From Chloroflexota bacterium (GTDB lineage Bacteria; Chloroflexota; Dehalococcoidia; JACPQK01), in NCBI GenBank assembly GCA_016190505.1, contig JACPQM010000002.1, forward strand, positions 26,141-90,140: a DNA stretch of 64,000 bases, given 5' to 3'. Below are positions 1 to 9,191 of the stretch, piece by piece (within the stretch, counting starts at the first letter, position 1; each line of letters begins with the position of its first letter). The notes under the pieces are model-generated. The model had not been told where the DNA came from and searched no databases. It saw only the letters and a program-made list of their open reading frames with translations. The translations under genes and the position numbers were made by a program.

Positions 1-1590
1 TTCCTGGCCATACTTGGTCTCCCCATACAAAAGGCCGTGGGTGGGCATGGCCCGCATCTTCTCCGTGGACAGGTTCATGTCCTTGACTTCGTAGTCCACG
101 TATTCTTCTTCGGTGCGCCACGGGAAGTAGTTCCCGTAGCCCATGCGCTGGGCCAGAGTGGTCCAGAACTTGAACTCGGACCAGCACTCGCCGGGCGGCT
201 CCACCACTTTCGGGCGCAGACAGAGGTAGGGGATTCCCTGAGTCACCGCGTAGCTATAGCCCAGGCCCGTCTTCTCCAGGAAGGTGGCTGCGGGCAGCAC
301 AATATGGGCGAGCTTGGCGGTCTCGGTCATGCGGACGTCCATGACCACGAACATCTCCAGCTTTTGGAAAGCCTCCCTGAAGCGCTGGCTGTCGGCCTGG
401 GTGAGGACGAAGTTGCCAGCGTTGAGGAATACCATCTCTATGGGATAGGGCTTTCCGTCCAGAATGGCGTTGGGCAGCGAGATGCCCTGGCCCTCGCCGA
501 AGTTGCGGCCCCAGAGCTCCCAGTGGATGGGGTAGTCCTCTGTCCCCACGGGTTGGCCTTCGGGCAGGGGGTAGTCAAGTCTGGGCCAGTAGGGCATAGG
601 CACCCGGATCCAGGACCCCTTGCCGTAGATGCTGCCGGTGATGGTCTGGAGGATGGAGAAGGCCCTGGAGATCTGGAACCCGGCTTCCTGCTGGCCCAGG
701 GCGCAGGTGCCCTGGATGATGCAGCCGGGCTTCTTGGTGGCAAATGTCCTGGCGACCTCCCGGATGTCTTCCGCCGAGACCCAGGACAGCTCGGCGGCCC
801 ACTCGGGGGTGTACTGCTTGACGTGCTCCACGATCCGGTCGAAGCCCAGGGCATACTTGGCCACGAACTCCCTGTCATAAAGGCCTTCGGTGACTATGAT
901 GTTAATCATGGCCAGGGCGATGGCCAGGTCAGAGCCCGGCCGGGGCTTGAGATGCTTGCCCTGGTTAGCCAGGGGAATGCGCTTGGGGTTAATGGTAATC
1001 AGCTCCGTCCCTGCGCGCACAGCCTCGAGGATGCGACGGGACTTGGGCGGGTCAGAGTGCGACGGGTTGTGCCCCCACAGCAGTATGGAACCTGCGCCCT
1101 CGATGTCTTCGAAGGGGAATCTGCCGAACGTGACCATCCTGGCACGTATCATGTCCGTGTATCATATTCCTGGATTCAAGTAGTTGGGGGTGCCGAATAC
1201 GGCAGCGAAGCGTTGAGACAGGGTCTGGGACTCGCGCTCCTCAGCCCCCAGGGCGCCCACTTGGATCGCCACCGCCCGCGGCCCTTCCCTCTCCTTTATC
1301 TCGTTCATCTTGGAGATGATGGCGCTAAGGGCCTCGTCCCAGGTTATGCGCTGGAAACCATCCCCGACTCGCCGCTGCGGGTAGAGCAGGCGCTCTGGGG
1401 CATATTCCCATTCCACGATGCGATTGCCCCGGGGGCAGATTAGCCCCTTGTTCAGGGGGTGCTCCTTCATCCCCTCCACCTTCACCACGCGCCCGTCCTT
1501 CACGTGGGCGTCCAGCCCGCAACTATTGACACAGAGCATGCAGTTGGTCTTGACGATTTCGTCGGCAGTCACTGGGCTCGCCTGGGGCAT
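1..1590 (-). CDS. selenocysteine-containing molybdopterin oxidoreductase (formate dehydrogenase-like), 3' end outside window
   Basis: This is a cytoplasmic Mo/W-bis-MGD oxidoreductase of the formate dehydrogenase/DMSO reductase superfamily; no signal peptide is visible. The N-terminus carries a [4Fe-4S] motif, CMLCVNSCG with a later Cys in ICPRG. The ATG at 1590 has a GGAGG eight bases upstream. The frame meets TGA at 1164-1162 (codon 143) and then continues open to the window edge with family sequence such as GHNPSHSDPPKSRRI and ITINPKRIPLA. The UGA sits where E. coli FdhF has selenocysteine 140, after TPNYLNPGI, and a SECIS-like hairpin follows. About 530 residues are visible and the C-terminal domain is cut off by the window. 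The substrate cannot be read from sequence: formate is likely, but other reductases share the fold. A plain nonsense mutation is the alternative, made unlikely by the intact downstream frame. Confidence 0.85.
1128..1164 (-). promoter_or_regulatory. UGA selenocysteine codon with bacterial SECIS-like stem-loop
   Basis: The UGA is at 1164-1162. Fourteen bases later a stem forms between ACGTGCC (1147-1141) and GG-T-CACGT (1135-1128), with one bulged U at 1133 and the loop AGGAU (1140-1136). The loop starts 22 nt after the UGA, and its second base is G, as the bacterial SECIS consensus recognised by SelB expects. This was read by eye, without a folding energy. Together with the position of the codon it supports recoding over termination. 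Confidence 0.7.
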
Positions 1591-1662
1591 ACTGGCACCT
1601 CCCGGAAAGGTCAAAGGTAACACTTGGATTATAGCATGAACGGGCACCAAGGCGGCTGCCAC

Positions 1663-1809
1663 CTACCAAGGGTCCGCTGGTTGATAGCCTAGGCTATGCG
1701 CGATTTCCGCTGCGGTAAAAGCTTCGTGTGGGTTGCCCTCGAGGAACCTGATTATTATCTGCTCCTGTGAGCTAAGGCCCCTGTCGAACTGTTCCCTGGG
1801 GATAGGCAT
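1663..1809 (-). CDS. small winged-helix-like protein (48 aa)
   Basis: This short ORF lies 72 bases upstream of the oxidoreductase on the same strand. It starts at ATG 1809 with GGAG nine bases upstream; an in-frame ATG at 1830 would add seven residues. It reads as two helices, around SSQEQIIIRFLEGN and AFTAAEIAHSLGY, the second resembling the recognition helix of a winged-helix domain. It may be a tiny regulator of the downstream enzyme. No family name can be assigned, and it could be a remnant of a longer transcription factor. Confidence 0.5.
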   Translation of the reverse strand: MPIPREQFDRGLSSQEQIIIRFLEGNPHEAFTAAEIAHSLGYQPADPW

Positions 1810-1873
1810 ATTCGTATTCTCCGGCTCCATTATGCCGGAATCTGAAAGCGTGTCAATGCGGCATTGACCGGCC

Positions 1874-2869
1874 CTATGGCCGCGCCGGACCCACCAGGAT
1901 GTCCTCTCCTCTCACACGTACCGCGTGGTGCACCAGCGGCTCATGCGCCGGTCCGGCCAGCGCCTCGCCGGTAGCCACACGGAAGCGGGCGCCATGCCAG
2001 GGGCAGGTCAATACACCGTCCCGGAGCGGGCCAATGGACAGCGGCGCCTCCGCATGGGGGCAGGTCTCAGCCAGGGCGTAGAAGCTGCCTGCATCGTTGA
2101 CCAGCAGCACCCGCTGTCCCCGGTAATGAACTAGCCTGGTGCTGCCTGGTGCCACCTCGTCGGCGCGGGCCACTCTCCGGTACATACCCCTTTCGGCCTC
2201 AGCCAGGGCCGAGCGCATGACCTTAGCTTCAATGGGGCGCAGCTTTTCCAAGGGGGCAAAGTCTGGCGTCTGATCGTAGGTCGCGGGATCGAAGGTGGCT
2301 ATGTCCCGCACGAAGTTAGACCGTTGCCCGGTCAGGTCGTTGAGCCGCAGTGGCAGCCGCACCATGTCCCCATAACCGGAGACCTCATGGGGGTAGAAGG
2401 GAGTCTCGTGGCGCAGGCCGGCCCGGTCCCGCGCCAGCCGCCCGAAGGCCTTGGCCTCGCGCACCGGAATTGGCTCGGCCAGGGGCAGCACCACGTGGAA
2501 GCCCACCGTGGGGAACTCGACCAGGACCTGGTCGGGCTGCACACCAAGGTGTCCCAGGGCGCTGATCAACGCCTGGACCTGGTCCCGCTTGGCCCGCAGT
2601 TCGGGCACGAGCTGCTCCCACGACTGCTTGAGCCGGGGAAATACGTCCATGTCGTACATGAGGAAGCCGACATTGCCTCCGGCGTCCAGATTGTAGGCGC
2701 CGTAGATGTGGGTCTGGTTGACCTGCTCCAGGAAGCGCTCGTAGGTGAAGCCGCCGGGCAGGGTCCTGAATGAGCCGTCCACCTGCTGTTGAGCGACTGC
2801 GTCGGCCCGGCCCCGGTAGCAGCGGACGAAAAGCTCGTAGCGGCGTTTCATCGTTCTGTCGTTGCTCAT
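1874..2869 (-). CDS. fusion of archaeo-eukaryotic primase-like domain with Rieske [2Fe-2S] domain
   Basis: The start is ATG 2869, with an AGGAAGG-type ribosome site; an upstream in-frame ATG at 2905 lacks one. Residues 1-220 resemble the AEP primase fold of TOTE conflict systems and LigD polymerase domains. Visible signs are YRGRADAV, FLMYDMD (the DxD metal motif), FPTVGFHVVLPL (the GxH nucleotide-binding segment) and VRLPLRLNDLTGQRSNFV. The last 100 residues form a Rieske domain with ETCPHAEAPLS and TCPWHGARF, supplying the Cys-His/Cys-His cluster ligands. Family knowledge says AEPs make or extend primers and Rieske domains carry electrons; their fusion is unusual. Neighbours are an oxidoreductase and purine and isoprenoid genes, with no obvious DNA-repair partner. 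The primase assignment is by motif only. Confidence 0.7.
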   Translation of the reverse strand: MSNDRTMKRRYELFVRCYRGRADAVAQQQVDGSFRTLPGGFTYERFLEQVNQTHIYGAYNLDAGGNVGFLMYDMDVFPRLKQSWEQLVPELRAKRDQVQALISALGHLGVQPDQVLVEFPTVGFHVVLPLAEPIPVREAKAFGRLARDRAGLRHETPFYPHEVSGYGDMVRLPLRLNDLTGQRSNFVRDIATFDPATYDQTPDFAPLEKLRPIEAKVMRSALAEAERGMYRRVARADEVAPGSTRLVHYRGQRVLLVNDAGSFYALAETCPHAEAPLSIGPLRDGVLTCPWHGARFRVATGEALAGPAHEPLVHHAVRVRGEDILVGPARP

Positions 2870-2934
2870 AGGTTTTCCTTCCTGCAAATCAGTCTCCGGT
2901 GCCAATTGGCGCCCAAGGATCCACCGAAGATGGT

Positions 2935-3031
2935 CGGCTCGGACCGATCAGTCCGATCGGACCGATGCATCCCTCATCCTTTCGGCAAGCTCAGGGCAAG
3001 CTCTAGCCTTCTCCCAAAGGGGGAAGGCTAG
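2935..3031. repeat. dispersed repeat with hairpin (terminator-like) downstream of guaB3
   Basis: The interval holds GGACCGAT/CCGATCGG short repeats (2940-2966), similar to the set at 17561-17600. A segment of the 'CCCTCATCC...CTTCTCCC' type follows, whose arms TAGCCTTCTCCC and GGGGAAGGCTA form a hairpin at 3005-3031. The hairpin begins directly after the guaB3 stop codon and could end that transcript. Related copies occur near 23660, 31735 and 58850. Confidence 0.6.
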
Positions 3032-3032
3032 C

Positions 3033-4205
3033 CTAGACCTGCCCTGACAACTGGAGCTGCTTGCCCTCGGTCTTGATGCTGGGGGCGATGACCATCTGCG
3101 CCTGGTGCATCTCCTTGATGGTGCTGGCCCCGCAGACTCCCAGACACGTGGTCAATGCGCCGATCAGGTTGTGCGTGCCGTCGGTGACGGACGATGGCCC
3201 GAACAGGATCTGGCGCAGGGTGCCTTTGGACCCCACCTTGACCCGAGTGCCCCGTGGCAAGGCGGCGTGGGGGGAGGCCATGCCCCAGTGATAGCCCTGG
3301 CCGGGCGCCTCGGTGGCCTGGGCGAAGATCGAGCCTATCATCACCGCGTCGGCCCCACTGGCAATGGCCTTGCACAGGTCCCCGCCGTTGCGAATACCGC
3401 CATCAGCGATGAGGGGGATGTAGCGCCCAGTGCGGCGAAGGTATGTCTCCCGAGCGGCGGCGCAGTCCAGGGTGGCAGTGACCTGGGGGACTCCCAGTCC
3501 CAGCACCTCTCGGGTGGTGCAGGCCGCTCCGGGGCCAACTCCCACCAATAGGCCGGCGACCCCTGTCTCCATCAGTTCCAGGGAAGCCGAGTAAGTCACG
3601 CAGTTGCCCACGACAAGGGGCACGGGCAGCGAGCGGCACAGGTCCGCCATGTCGAGACCCTTGGGGCTTTTGGAGATGTGCCGGGCGGTGGTCACCGTGG
3701 ACTGCACCACGATGATGTCTGCACCAGCCTCCACGGCCAAAGGGGCGAAGCGCTTGGTGTTGGCCGGTGTCACCGACACCGCCGCCACACCGCCCTCGCT
3801 CTTGACCGTGCGCACGACCTGCCCGATGAGTTCCTCACGGATGGGCGCTGAGTACACCTTCTGCAGGAGGGAGATAATCGCCTCCTGAGGAGTGCGAGCG
3901 ATCTCGTCCAGCGCCTCTGCCGGGTTGGGGTAGCGGGTGTGCACTCCCTCCAGGTTCAGCACAGCCAGTCCACCCATGCTGCTCAGCAACGCCGCGAAAC
4001 GCGGGTCTACCACCGCGTCCATGGCGGCGGCGAGCACTGGGATAGTCAGCTCTTGCTGCCCCATGCGGAAGCTGACGTCCACCTGCTCGGGGTTAATGGT
4101 GACATCGCCGGGCACTATGGCGACTTCATCGAAGCCATAGGCTCGACGGAGCTCCTTGAAGGTAGGAGGCGCTTCTTTGACGCTAGTTCGGACGTTGGAC
4201 CACAT
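3033..4205 (-). CDS. guaB3: GuaB3-family IMP dehydrogenase-like protein
   Basis: A TIM-barrel IMP dehydrogenase/GMP reductase family member of 390 residues without CBS domains, which marks the GuaB3 branch rather than full-length GuaB. Visible signs are the catalytic loop [13 protein letters not shown] with its Cys, the phosphate-binding [12 protein letters not shown], and [12 protein letters not shown] followed by the flap region [11 protein letters not shown]. The start is ATG 4205 with GGAGGAG ten bases upstream, overlapping the end of the polyprenyl synthase by 23 bases, so the two are translationally coupled. The expected reaction is IMP to XMP with NAD+. Some GuaB3 proteins are less well characterised, so the exact activity is inferred. 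Confidence 0.85.
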   Translation of the reverse strand: MWSNVRTSVKEAPPTFKELRRAYGFDEVAIVPGDVTINPEQVDVSFRMGQQELTIPVLAAAMDAVVDPRFAALLSSMGGLAVLNLEGVHTRYPNPAEALDEIARTPQEAIISLLQKVYSAPIREELIGQVVRTVKSEGGVAAVSVTPANTKRFAPLAVEAGADIIVVQSTVTTARHISKSPKGLDMADLCRSLPVPLVVGNCVTYSASLELMETGVAGLLVGVGPGAACTTREVLGLGVPQVTATLDCAAARETYLRRTGRYIPLIADGGIRNGGDLCKAIASGADAVMIGSIFAQATEAPGQGYHWGMASPHAALPRGTRVKVGSKGTLRQILFGPSSVTDGTHNLIGALTTCLGVCGASTIKEMHQAQMVIAPSIKTEGKQLQLSGQV

Positions 4206-5145
4206 AATCTACTAACTCCTCCAGTGCCTGCCGCGCCGGGACAGCGGGCAGGCAGTCCAGACATTGTCGGGCCTGTGTGGCAAGCTGCCGGGCCTCATCG
4301 AGGCTTGCCGCGACGGCCCGTGAGTCGCGGATAGCCACCACGGCCTCGTTGACGCACTCTCGGGAGACGGGCTGAGCCCACGCACGACGGACCAGGGACT
4401 CGCTGCCCCCCAGCTCCAGAAACAGTATGGTGGGTAGCGTGAGAGTCCCTTGTTCGAGGTCGCTGCCCACGGGCTTCCCCAACTGCTCTGGGGTGGCGGT
4501 GAAGTCCAGGATATCATCCACCACCTGGAAGGCAGCCCCCAGCAGCAGCCCGTACTTCCGCAGGGCCTGGATGGCCGGCTCGGGGGCGTCGCTCAGGATG
4601 GCGCCGCACTCGGTGGCGTTGGCGAACAGGTGTGCAGTCTTGTGGGCAATGCGCTGCAGGTAGTCCTCGCGGGAGGTGCCCAACTGGTAGGCGCCTAGCT
4701 CCTGGCCGATCTCGCCCTCACAGAGGACGCGGAGGGTCTCCGCGAAACAGTCTATGACCCGCAGGTTGCGGGTAGAGGCCACAAGCTTGGCGGCGCAGGC
4801 CAGCATGTAGTCTCCAACCATCACCGCGGTATGGTCGCCCCAAGCGCTGCTCACAGTGGGGCGTCCCCGACGGACCTGCGCCCCGTCAATGGTATCGTCA
4901 TGCACCAGCGTGGCTGTGTGCAGCAGCTCCACGCCCGCTGCCATGGGCACCAGCAGGGAGGTGGAGTAGTGATTGAATAGTCCTGAGGCCAAGCACAGTG
5001 TGGGACGAAGGAGCTTACCCCTGTTTTCCAAGACCAGGGCCAGGACCTGCTGCAAGGCGGTACTTTCCGATCTGCCCAACCCCCGGAGGTGCTCAGTGAC
5101 CTGGGCCAGCTCTGTCTCGACCAAACGGTAGGCCAGAAGCAGCAC
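4183..5145 (-). CDS. polyprenyl diphosphate synthase
   Basis: A trans-prenyltransferase of about 320 residues that condenses isopentenyl diphosphate onto an allylic primer to build the quinone side chain or another long prenyl chain. Both aspartate-rich motifs are visible: HDDTIDG (first DDxxD) and VDDILDF (second DDxxD). LENRGKLLRPTL and GEIGQELGA are family regions. The frame stays open upstream to 5517, but that part lies wholly within metG and has no family similarity. GTG 5145, preceded by AGGGGGC, is the likely start, nine bases after the metG stop. Chain length (hepta- to decaprenyl) cannot be read from the sequence. Confidence 0.85.
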   Translation of the reverse strand: MLLLAYRLVETELAQVTEHLRGLGRSESTALQQVLALVLENRGKLLRPTLCLASGLFNHYSTSLLVPMAAGVELLHTATLVHDDTIDGAQVRRGRPTVSSAWGDHTAVMVGDYMLACAAKLVASTRNLRVIDCFAETLRVLCEGEIGQELGAYQLGTSREDYLQRIAHKTAHLFANATECGAILSDAPEPAIQALRKYGLLLGAAFQVVDDILDFTATPEQLGKPVGSDLEQGTLTLPTILFLELGGSESLVRRAWAQPVSRECVNEAVVAIRDSRAVAASLDEARQLATQARQCLDCLPAVPARQALEELVDYVVQRPN

Positions 5146-5153
5146 GACGCCCC

Positions 5154-6827
5154 CTAGCGGCCGACGCTGGCGGCCATTCGGCCCAACTCCGCCTCGACGA
5201 TGGTGTCGTCCAGCTTGCGGAAGAGGTGGTGCGGCTCGCCCAGGCGTTGTCCAGGGCTTGGCCGTTGCCAGCGCCAGCCCGCCTCGTGGACGGTGCCTGG
5301 GAATCCTAGTTGCTGGTGCAGTTCCTCCGAGCTGAACGGCAAGTAAGGGTACAACATGGTCTTGAGGCAGGATACCACGGAGAGGCCCACGTAAACGCTG
5401 GTGGCCGCTGCCTGGGGACCACCAGCGATGGCCCTCCACGGGGCTGTCTCTTCCAGATAGCGGTTGGCCTCCTGGGCCAGGGCCATCGCCTCCCGTACTC
5501 CGTCGCGGAAGTGGCACTGGGCCAGATGGCGGTCCACCGCGTCCAGGGACTCCTGGGCCCGCGCGAACAGACGCTGGGAGGTGTCGTCAAAGGGACCGGG
5601 CTCGGGCACCTGCCCCTGGTAGTGGCGCTGGGTGAAGGTGAGTACGCGCTGGGCGAGGTTGCCATAAGTGGCGACCAGCTCATCGTTATTGCGGCGGAGG
5701 AACTCGCTCCAAGTAAAGTCTGCGTCGCTAGTCTCGGGCATTCCCGCGGAGAGGTAGTAGCGCAGCGGGTCTGGGTCATAGCGGTTCAGGTAGTCTGGTA
5801 GCCAGATGGCCCAGTTGCGGCTGGTGGAGAACTGGCGCCCCTCCAGGGTCAGGAACTCGTTGGCGGGTACATCGTGGGGGAGGGCCAGGCCGCCATAGGC
5901 CATGAGCATGGCCGGCCAGATGAGCGTATGGAAGGGTATGTTGTCCTTGCCGATGAAGTAGTAGCTACGCGCGGGGGGCTCCCAGAACTGGCGCCAGGCC
6001 TCGGGATCACCCTGCCGCTGCGCCCACTCCTGGGTCGCCGAGAGATAGCCGGTCACGGCCTCGAACCAAACATAAATGCGCTTGTTCTCATAGCCGGATA
6101 CGGGGACCGCTACACCCCACTCCAGGTCCCGCGTTATGGCCCGGTCCTGGAGCCCCTGCTCCAGGTATCGCTGTGTGAAGTTATGCACGTTGGGCCGCCA
6201 GTGCGTCTGGGGCCGTACCCAGTCCAGGAGCTTCTGATTGAAGGCGGAAAGCCGCAGGAAGAAGTGGCGTGACTGGCGCGTCTCCGGCGTGGCTCCGCAG
6301 AGCTTGCAGTGGGACTCGCGGAGATCCTCTGGGTTGAGGGTGCGCCCGCATTTGTCGCACTGGTCTCCCCGGGCCTGGTTGTAGCCACAGTGGGGGCAGG
6401 TGCCCTCGACATAGCGATCGGGCAGGAACCGCGCCTCCTTAGGGCAATAGGCCAGGGGCATGGCGCCCGGGTAGATGTAGCCGCGTTCCAGCAGCGTGAG
6501 GAACAGGTCGTGGACAACCCTAGCGTGGTTGGGCGTGCCGGTGGAAGTGTACAGGTCCCAGCTTATGCCCAGGCGCCGCCAGCAGTCCTGGAAAGAAGCG
6601 TGGAACTCGGCGACGACCTCCTGGGGGGTGCGTTTCTCCAGCTCAGCGCGTAGGGTAATGGGTGTGCCATGCTGGTCGGTGCCCGACACCATGAGCACGC
6701 GGTCGCCCTTGGCTCGATGGTAGCGGGCGAATATGTCTGCTGCCAGGAAACAGCCGGCGACGTGGCCCAGGTGTAGTGGTCCGTTGGCATAGGGCCAGGC
6801 AACACCAATGAAAACGGTCTCCACCAT
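5154..6827 (-). CDS. metG: methionyl-tRNA synthetase
   Basis: A class I aminoacyl-tRNA synthetase of 557 residues charging tRNA-Met. The HIGH motif is HLGH, in WPYANGPLHLGHVAG near the N-terminus. Four Cys pairs (CPHCGY, CDKCG, CKLCG and partner) form the zinc knuckle insert. The KMSKS loop is the variant FSTSRN, found in several MetG lineages. The C-terminal anticodon-binding helical domain is present, but the extra tRNA-binding (EMAP-like) domain is absent. It is first in a tight operon with the polyprenyl synthase and guaB3. It starts at ATG 6827, 30 bases after the rsmI stop. Confidence 0.95.
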   Translation of the reverse strand: MVETVFIGVAWPYANGPLHLGHVAGCFLAADIFARYHRAKGDRVLMVSGTDQHGTPITLRAELEKRTPQEVVAEFHASFQDCWRRLGISWDLYTSTGTPNHARVVHDLFLTLLERGYIYPGAMPLAYCPKEARFLPDRYVEGTCPHCGYNQARGDQCDKCGRTLNPEDLRESHCKLCGATPETRQSRHFFLRLSAFNQKLLDWVRPQTHWRPNVHNFTQRYLEQGLQDRAITRDLEWGVAVPVSGYENKRIYVWFEAVTGYLSATQEWAQRQGDPEAWRQFWEPPARSYYFIGKDNIPFHTLIWPAMLMAYGGLALPHDVPANEFLTLEGRQFSTSRNWAIWLPDYLNRYDPDPLRYYLSAGMPETSDADFTWSEFLRRNNDELVATYGNLAQRVLTFTQRHYQGQVPEPGPFDDTSQRLFARAQESLDAVDRHLAQCHFRDGVREAMALAQEANRYLEETAPWRAIAGGPQAAATSVYVGLSVVSCLKTMLYPYLPFSSEELHQQLGFPGTVHEAGWRWQRPSPGQRLGEPHHLFRKLDDTIVEAELGRMAASVGR

Positions 6828-6857
6828 GTGGTGCCTATTCTATCACACGGTGGCCCG

Positions 6858-7694
6858 CTAGCGAAGGCGCAGCCAGGCCCGGTAGACTTGGCGCCGGGGC
6901 ACGCCCAGCTTCTGGGACACCAACGCTGTTGCCTGGCGCGCCGTCAGCCCCAGCTCGCGGCAGCGCCTGAGCTCTGTCTCCAGGTCGTTGACCGCCGCCG
7001 GGGCATGAGCCCCTGCTGGGGCGCCGTCAACCACCAGGGTGCATTCGCCCCTGGGCTCTTTGAAATGTGCCAGGGCTGCACTTACGTCTCCGCGAAACAC
7101 TTCCTCGTGTAGCTTGGTCAACTCCCGGCACACCGCCAGACGCCTGTCACCCAGGACAAGAAGCATGTCCTGAAGAGTTTGGCGAAGGCGGTGGGGAGCC
7201 TCGAATATCACCAGCGTTGCTGGCTCGCCGGCCACCCGGGCCAGTGTTTGCCGGCGGGGGCCGGGCCGCGATGGCAGATACCCCAGGTAGTGGAACTCTC
7301 GCAGGGGGAGGCCCGAGACAATGAGGGCTGCCAGCAGCGCTGAAGGCCCTGGCACCGGCACTACAGGTATGCCGTGCTCCAGGGTTGCTACCACGAGCTC
7401 GTAGCCCGGGTCGCTGAGGCCCGGCGTGCCCGCCTCGGACACCAGGGCCACATCGCCTGTCTTCAAGTGTTCCAGCAGAGAGGGCAGCTTGCGCCGCCAG
7501 TTGTGCTGGTGGAAACTGGTGGTCCGGTTGCGCAGTCCGTGGGCAGCCAGCAGGTTGCGGGTGGTGCGGGTATCCTCAGCGGCGACAAGGGACACCTTGC
7601 CCAGCACGTCCAGTGCCCGCAATGTGATGTCCCCCAGGTTGCCGATGGGCGTGGCGACCAGGTACAGGGCAGGTATGGCCGCCACAAAAGTCAC
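6858..7694 (-). CDS. rsmI: 16S rRNA (cytidine1402-2'-O)-methyltransferase
   Basis: A SAM-dependent tetrapyrrole-methylase-fold enzyme that methylates C1402 in the ribosomal decoding centre. Diagnostic segments are YLVATPIGNLGDIT at the N-terminus, AEDTRTTRNLL, SEAGTPGLSDPG and PVPGPSALLAAL, with the C-terminal VVDGA region and a helical tail. At 278 residues it matches the family. The start is a GTG at 7694, or the in-frame GTG at 7685. It heads the run of minus-strand genes down to guaB3. The divergent zinc-ribbon gene begins 97 bases away. Confidence 0.92.
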   Translation of the reverse strand: MTFVAAIPALYLVATPIGNLGDITLRALDVLGKVSLVAAEDTRTTRNLLAAHGLRNRTTSFHQHNWRRKLPSLLEHLKTGDVALVSEAGTPGLSDPGYELVVATLEHGIPVVPVPGPSALLAALIVSGLPLREFHYLGYLPSRPGPRRQTLARVAGEPATLVIFEAPHRLRQTLQDMLLVLGDRRLAVCRELTKLHEEVFRGDVSAALAHFKEPRGECTLVVDGAPAGAHAPAAVNDLETELRRCRELGLTARQATALVSQKLGVPRRQVYRAWLRLR

Positions 7695-7790
7695 TGTCGG
7701 CCAGGCTGTCCGCTGCTATGCTGCCTGCTAGTCGAAGGTATCAGCGCCGGCAATGCCCAGGGCGCTGCCAGTTCGTGGAGGTGACTCAAC

Positions 7791-7988
7791 ATGGGTACAC
7801 TGGCCGTCAATTGTCGAAGCTGCGGCGGAAGCATCCAGGTCCTGCTCAACGTGCCTGAGGGAGCCCAGCTCGCCCCGGGTGCGCCCGAGGGCATGAGAGT
7901 AACTGTGAAGTGTCCCCACTGCAAGGTGCCGGGGAGCTACGCTTTCGCCGAGGTCGCTCTCCAGGCGGGGCCCCTCCCCATAGCATAG
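7791..7988 (+). CDS. small zinc-ribbon protein (65 aa)
   Basis: The start ATG 7791 has GGAGG eight bases upstream. Two CxxC pairs, NCRSCGG near residue 10 and KCPHCKV near residue 42, should bind one zinc ion. A hydrophilic loop containing the repeated PEGAQLAPGAPEGM lies between them. There is no membrane segment. Proteins of this kind often act as RNA or protein adaptors, but no specific role can be assigned. Confidence 0.7.
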   Translation: MGTLAVNCRSCGGSIQVLLNVPEGAQLAPGAPEGMRVTVKCPHCKVPGSYAFAEVALQAGPLPIA

Positions 7989-8214
7989 GGTCATACGTCC
8001 AGAAACAGGTAGGGGTGCCAGGCGGGTGGCCTACGCCCAATACACAGGCAGGATCCACCGGTCCCCACCGACTGGTCCATCATGTCGCCAGGTCAGGCCC
8101 GGTGCCCGAGTGTCCCGCTGGATGGCCCCGCCCACCAGGGCAACTCCACGGGAGGGCACGGGCCCAACCTGGGCCCGACATGACAGGATGAGCGCCACCG
8201 AGAAGGGGCGCTAG
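7989..8214. other. intergenic region with hairpin
   Basis: No convincing gene is seen in these 226 bases. The arms AGCGCC and GGCGCT (about 8192-8213) form a hairpin next to the stop of the minus-strand secreted protein and may act as its terminator. GC-rich short inverted repeats fill the rest. Confidence 0.4.
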
Positions 8215-8964
8215 CTATGCGTTTCGCTTATTGGTGTGGCGCCGGACGGCCAGACCGCCGAACAGCACCAGGAACAGGCCCAGCACAGCCAGACCTACCC
8301 ACCAGTTGGAGGCGCCGGAAAGGTAGGCGTCACCTACTGGCCCTATTATGGGTGTGGGTGTAGCTACCTGGCCTGTGACCGCCAGGGCGAAGAACGATAG
8401 GCTCCGCACTGTGGCGCTGGCCTTCAGCGTCACCAGGTCCACCGATGTCTGCAAGGGGACCCACGCGCTTGTGTCTTCGGCGTAGCGCATGATACGGATC
8501 TTGGTTACGTCGTTGTTCACCTTGGCCATATCGGCTTGGGTGACTTTAGAGGATATTTCGATGGCGTTACTGAACGTGAAGCTCGCCTGCTTCACGCCGC
8601 CCTTGGAGACGTCGATAGTGAACGCATCCACAATCTCAGTCTGGGTGGGTGGGGCGGCGGGGGCGTCCGCTGGCGTCTTCTGGGTCAGCGTGACTTCGAC
8701 GGTCTCGGTCACGGAGTTGGCGGGTATCTTGACCTCGGTCTTGCCATCAGCGGTCTCCACTTTAGCTGCCGCCGCCGCGGTGACCTCGACGGTAGTTGCG
8801 CCTGAGGGCGCCGGTGTGCCCGTGGGTGCCGGTGTGCCTGTGGCCTGGGCGGCTGGGCCCTGGTTGGAGGTTGCCCATGCGGCGGGTCCAGAGCTCAGGA
8901 ATACCAGGCCCAAAACCACCACGGCCATGACTACTAAGAAAGATATAGTGCCGGTCCTCTTCAT
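8215..8964 (-). CDS. secreted, membrane-anchored surface protein
   Basis: The start ATG 8964 has AAGGAGG nine bases upstream; the longer frame to 9030 is not needed. The N-terminal MKRTG plus a long hydrophobic run is a signal peptide. A Thr/Pro/Ala-rich linker (ATGTPAPTGTPAPSG) follows, then a beta-rich domain of about 120 residues containing KIPANSVTETVEVTL and SLSFFALAV, and a C-terminal membrane helix with the basic tail RRHTNKRNA. This layout is a cell-surface protein with a C-terminal anchor. The beta domain resembles ZU5-like modules of secreted proteins, but the name is tentative. Confidence 0.65.
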   Translation of the reverse strand: MKRTGTISFLVVMAVVVLGLVFLSSGPAAWATSNQGPAAQATGTPAPTGTPAPSGATTVEVTAAAAAKVETADGKTEVKIPANSVTETVEVTLTQKTPADAPAAPPTQTEIVDAFTIDVSKGGVKQASFTFSNAIEISSKVTQADMAKVNNDVTKIRIMRYAEDTSAWVPLQTSVDLVTLKASATVRSLSFFALAVTGQVATPTPIIGPVGDAYLSGASNWWVGLAVLGLFLVLFGGLAVRRHTNKRNA

Positions 8965-9191
8965 AAGTTGTTGCCTCCTTCTTTGATCCTGGGCGATCCT
9001 GCTACTGGGACGGCTTCTCCCCTGGCTCACCTCCTCATACTTCTTGTGCGATACAAGTACTTAGGACAAAGAGAAACGCTGCCCCCGCTACAGCCTCCAG
9101 GAGCAAAGCGAAACCTCCCATACTAGGTCTAGCGCAGAATATAAACTAGCCCGCTAGCCCACGTCAAGCCCCTTGGAGCCGATGCGCCAGG

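Noticed and set aside
37..1443. A 468-codon plus-strand ORF
   Set aside because: It is antisense to the molybdopterin oxidoreductase, has no ribosome site or family features, and arises from high GC content.
1162..1662. A short separate 166-residue oxidoreductase fragment (nonsense mutation)
   Set aside because: The frame continues unbroken past the UGA with conserved sequence and a SECIS-like hairpin, so recoding is preferred.
5146..5517. N-terminal extension of the polyprenyl synthase
   Set aside because: It lies entirely within metG and is not similar to prenyltransferases; GTG 5145 has a ribosome site.
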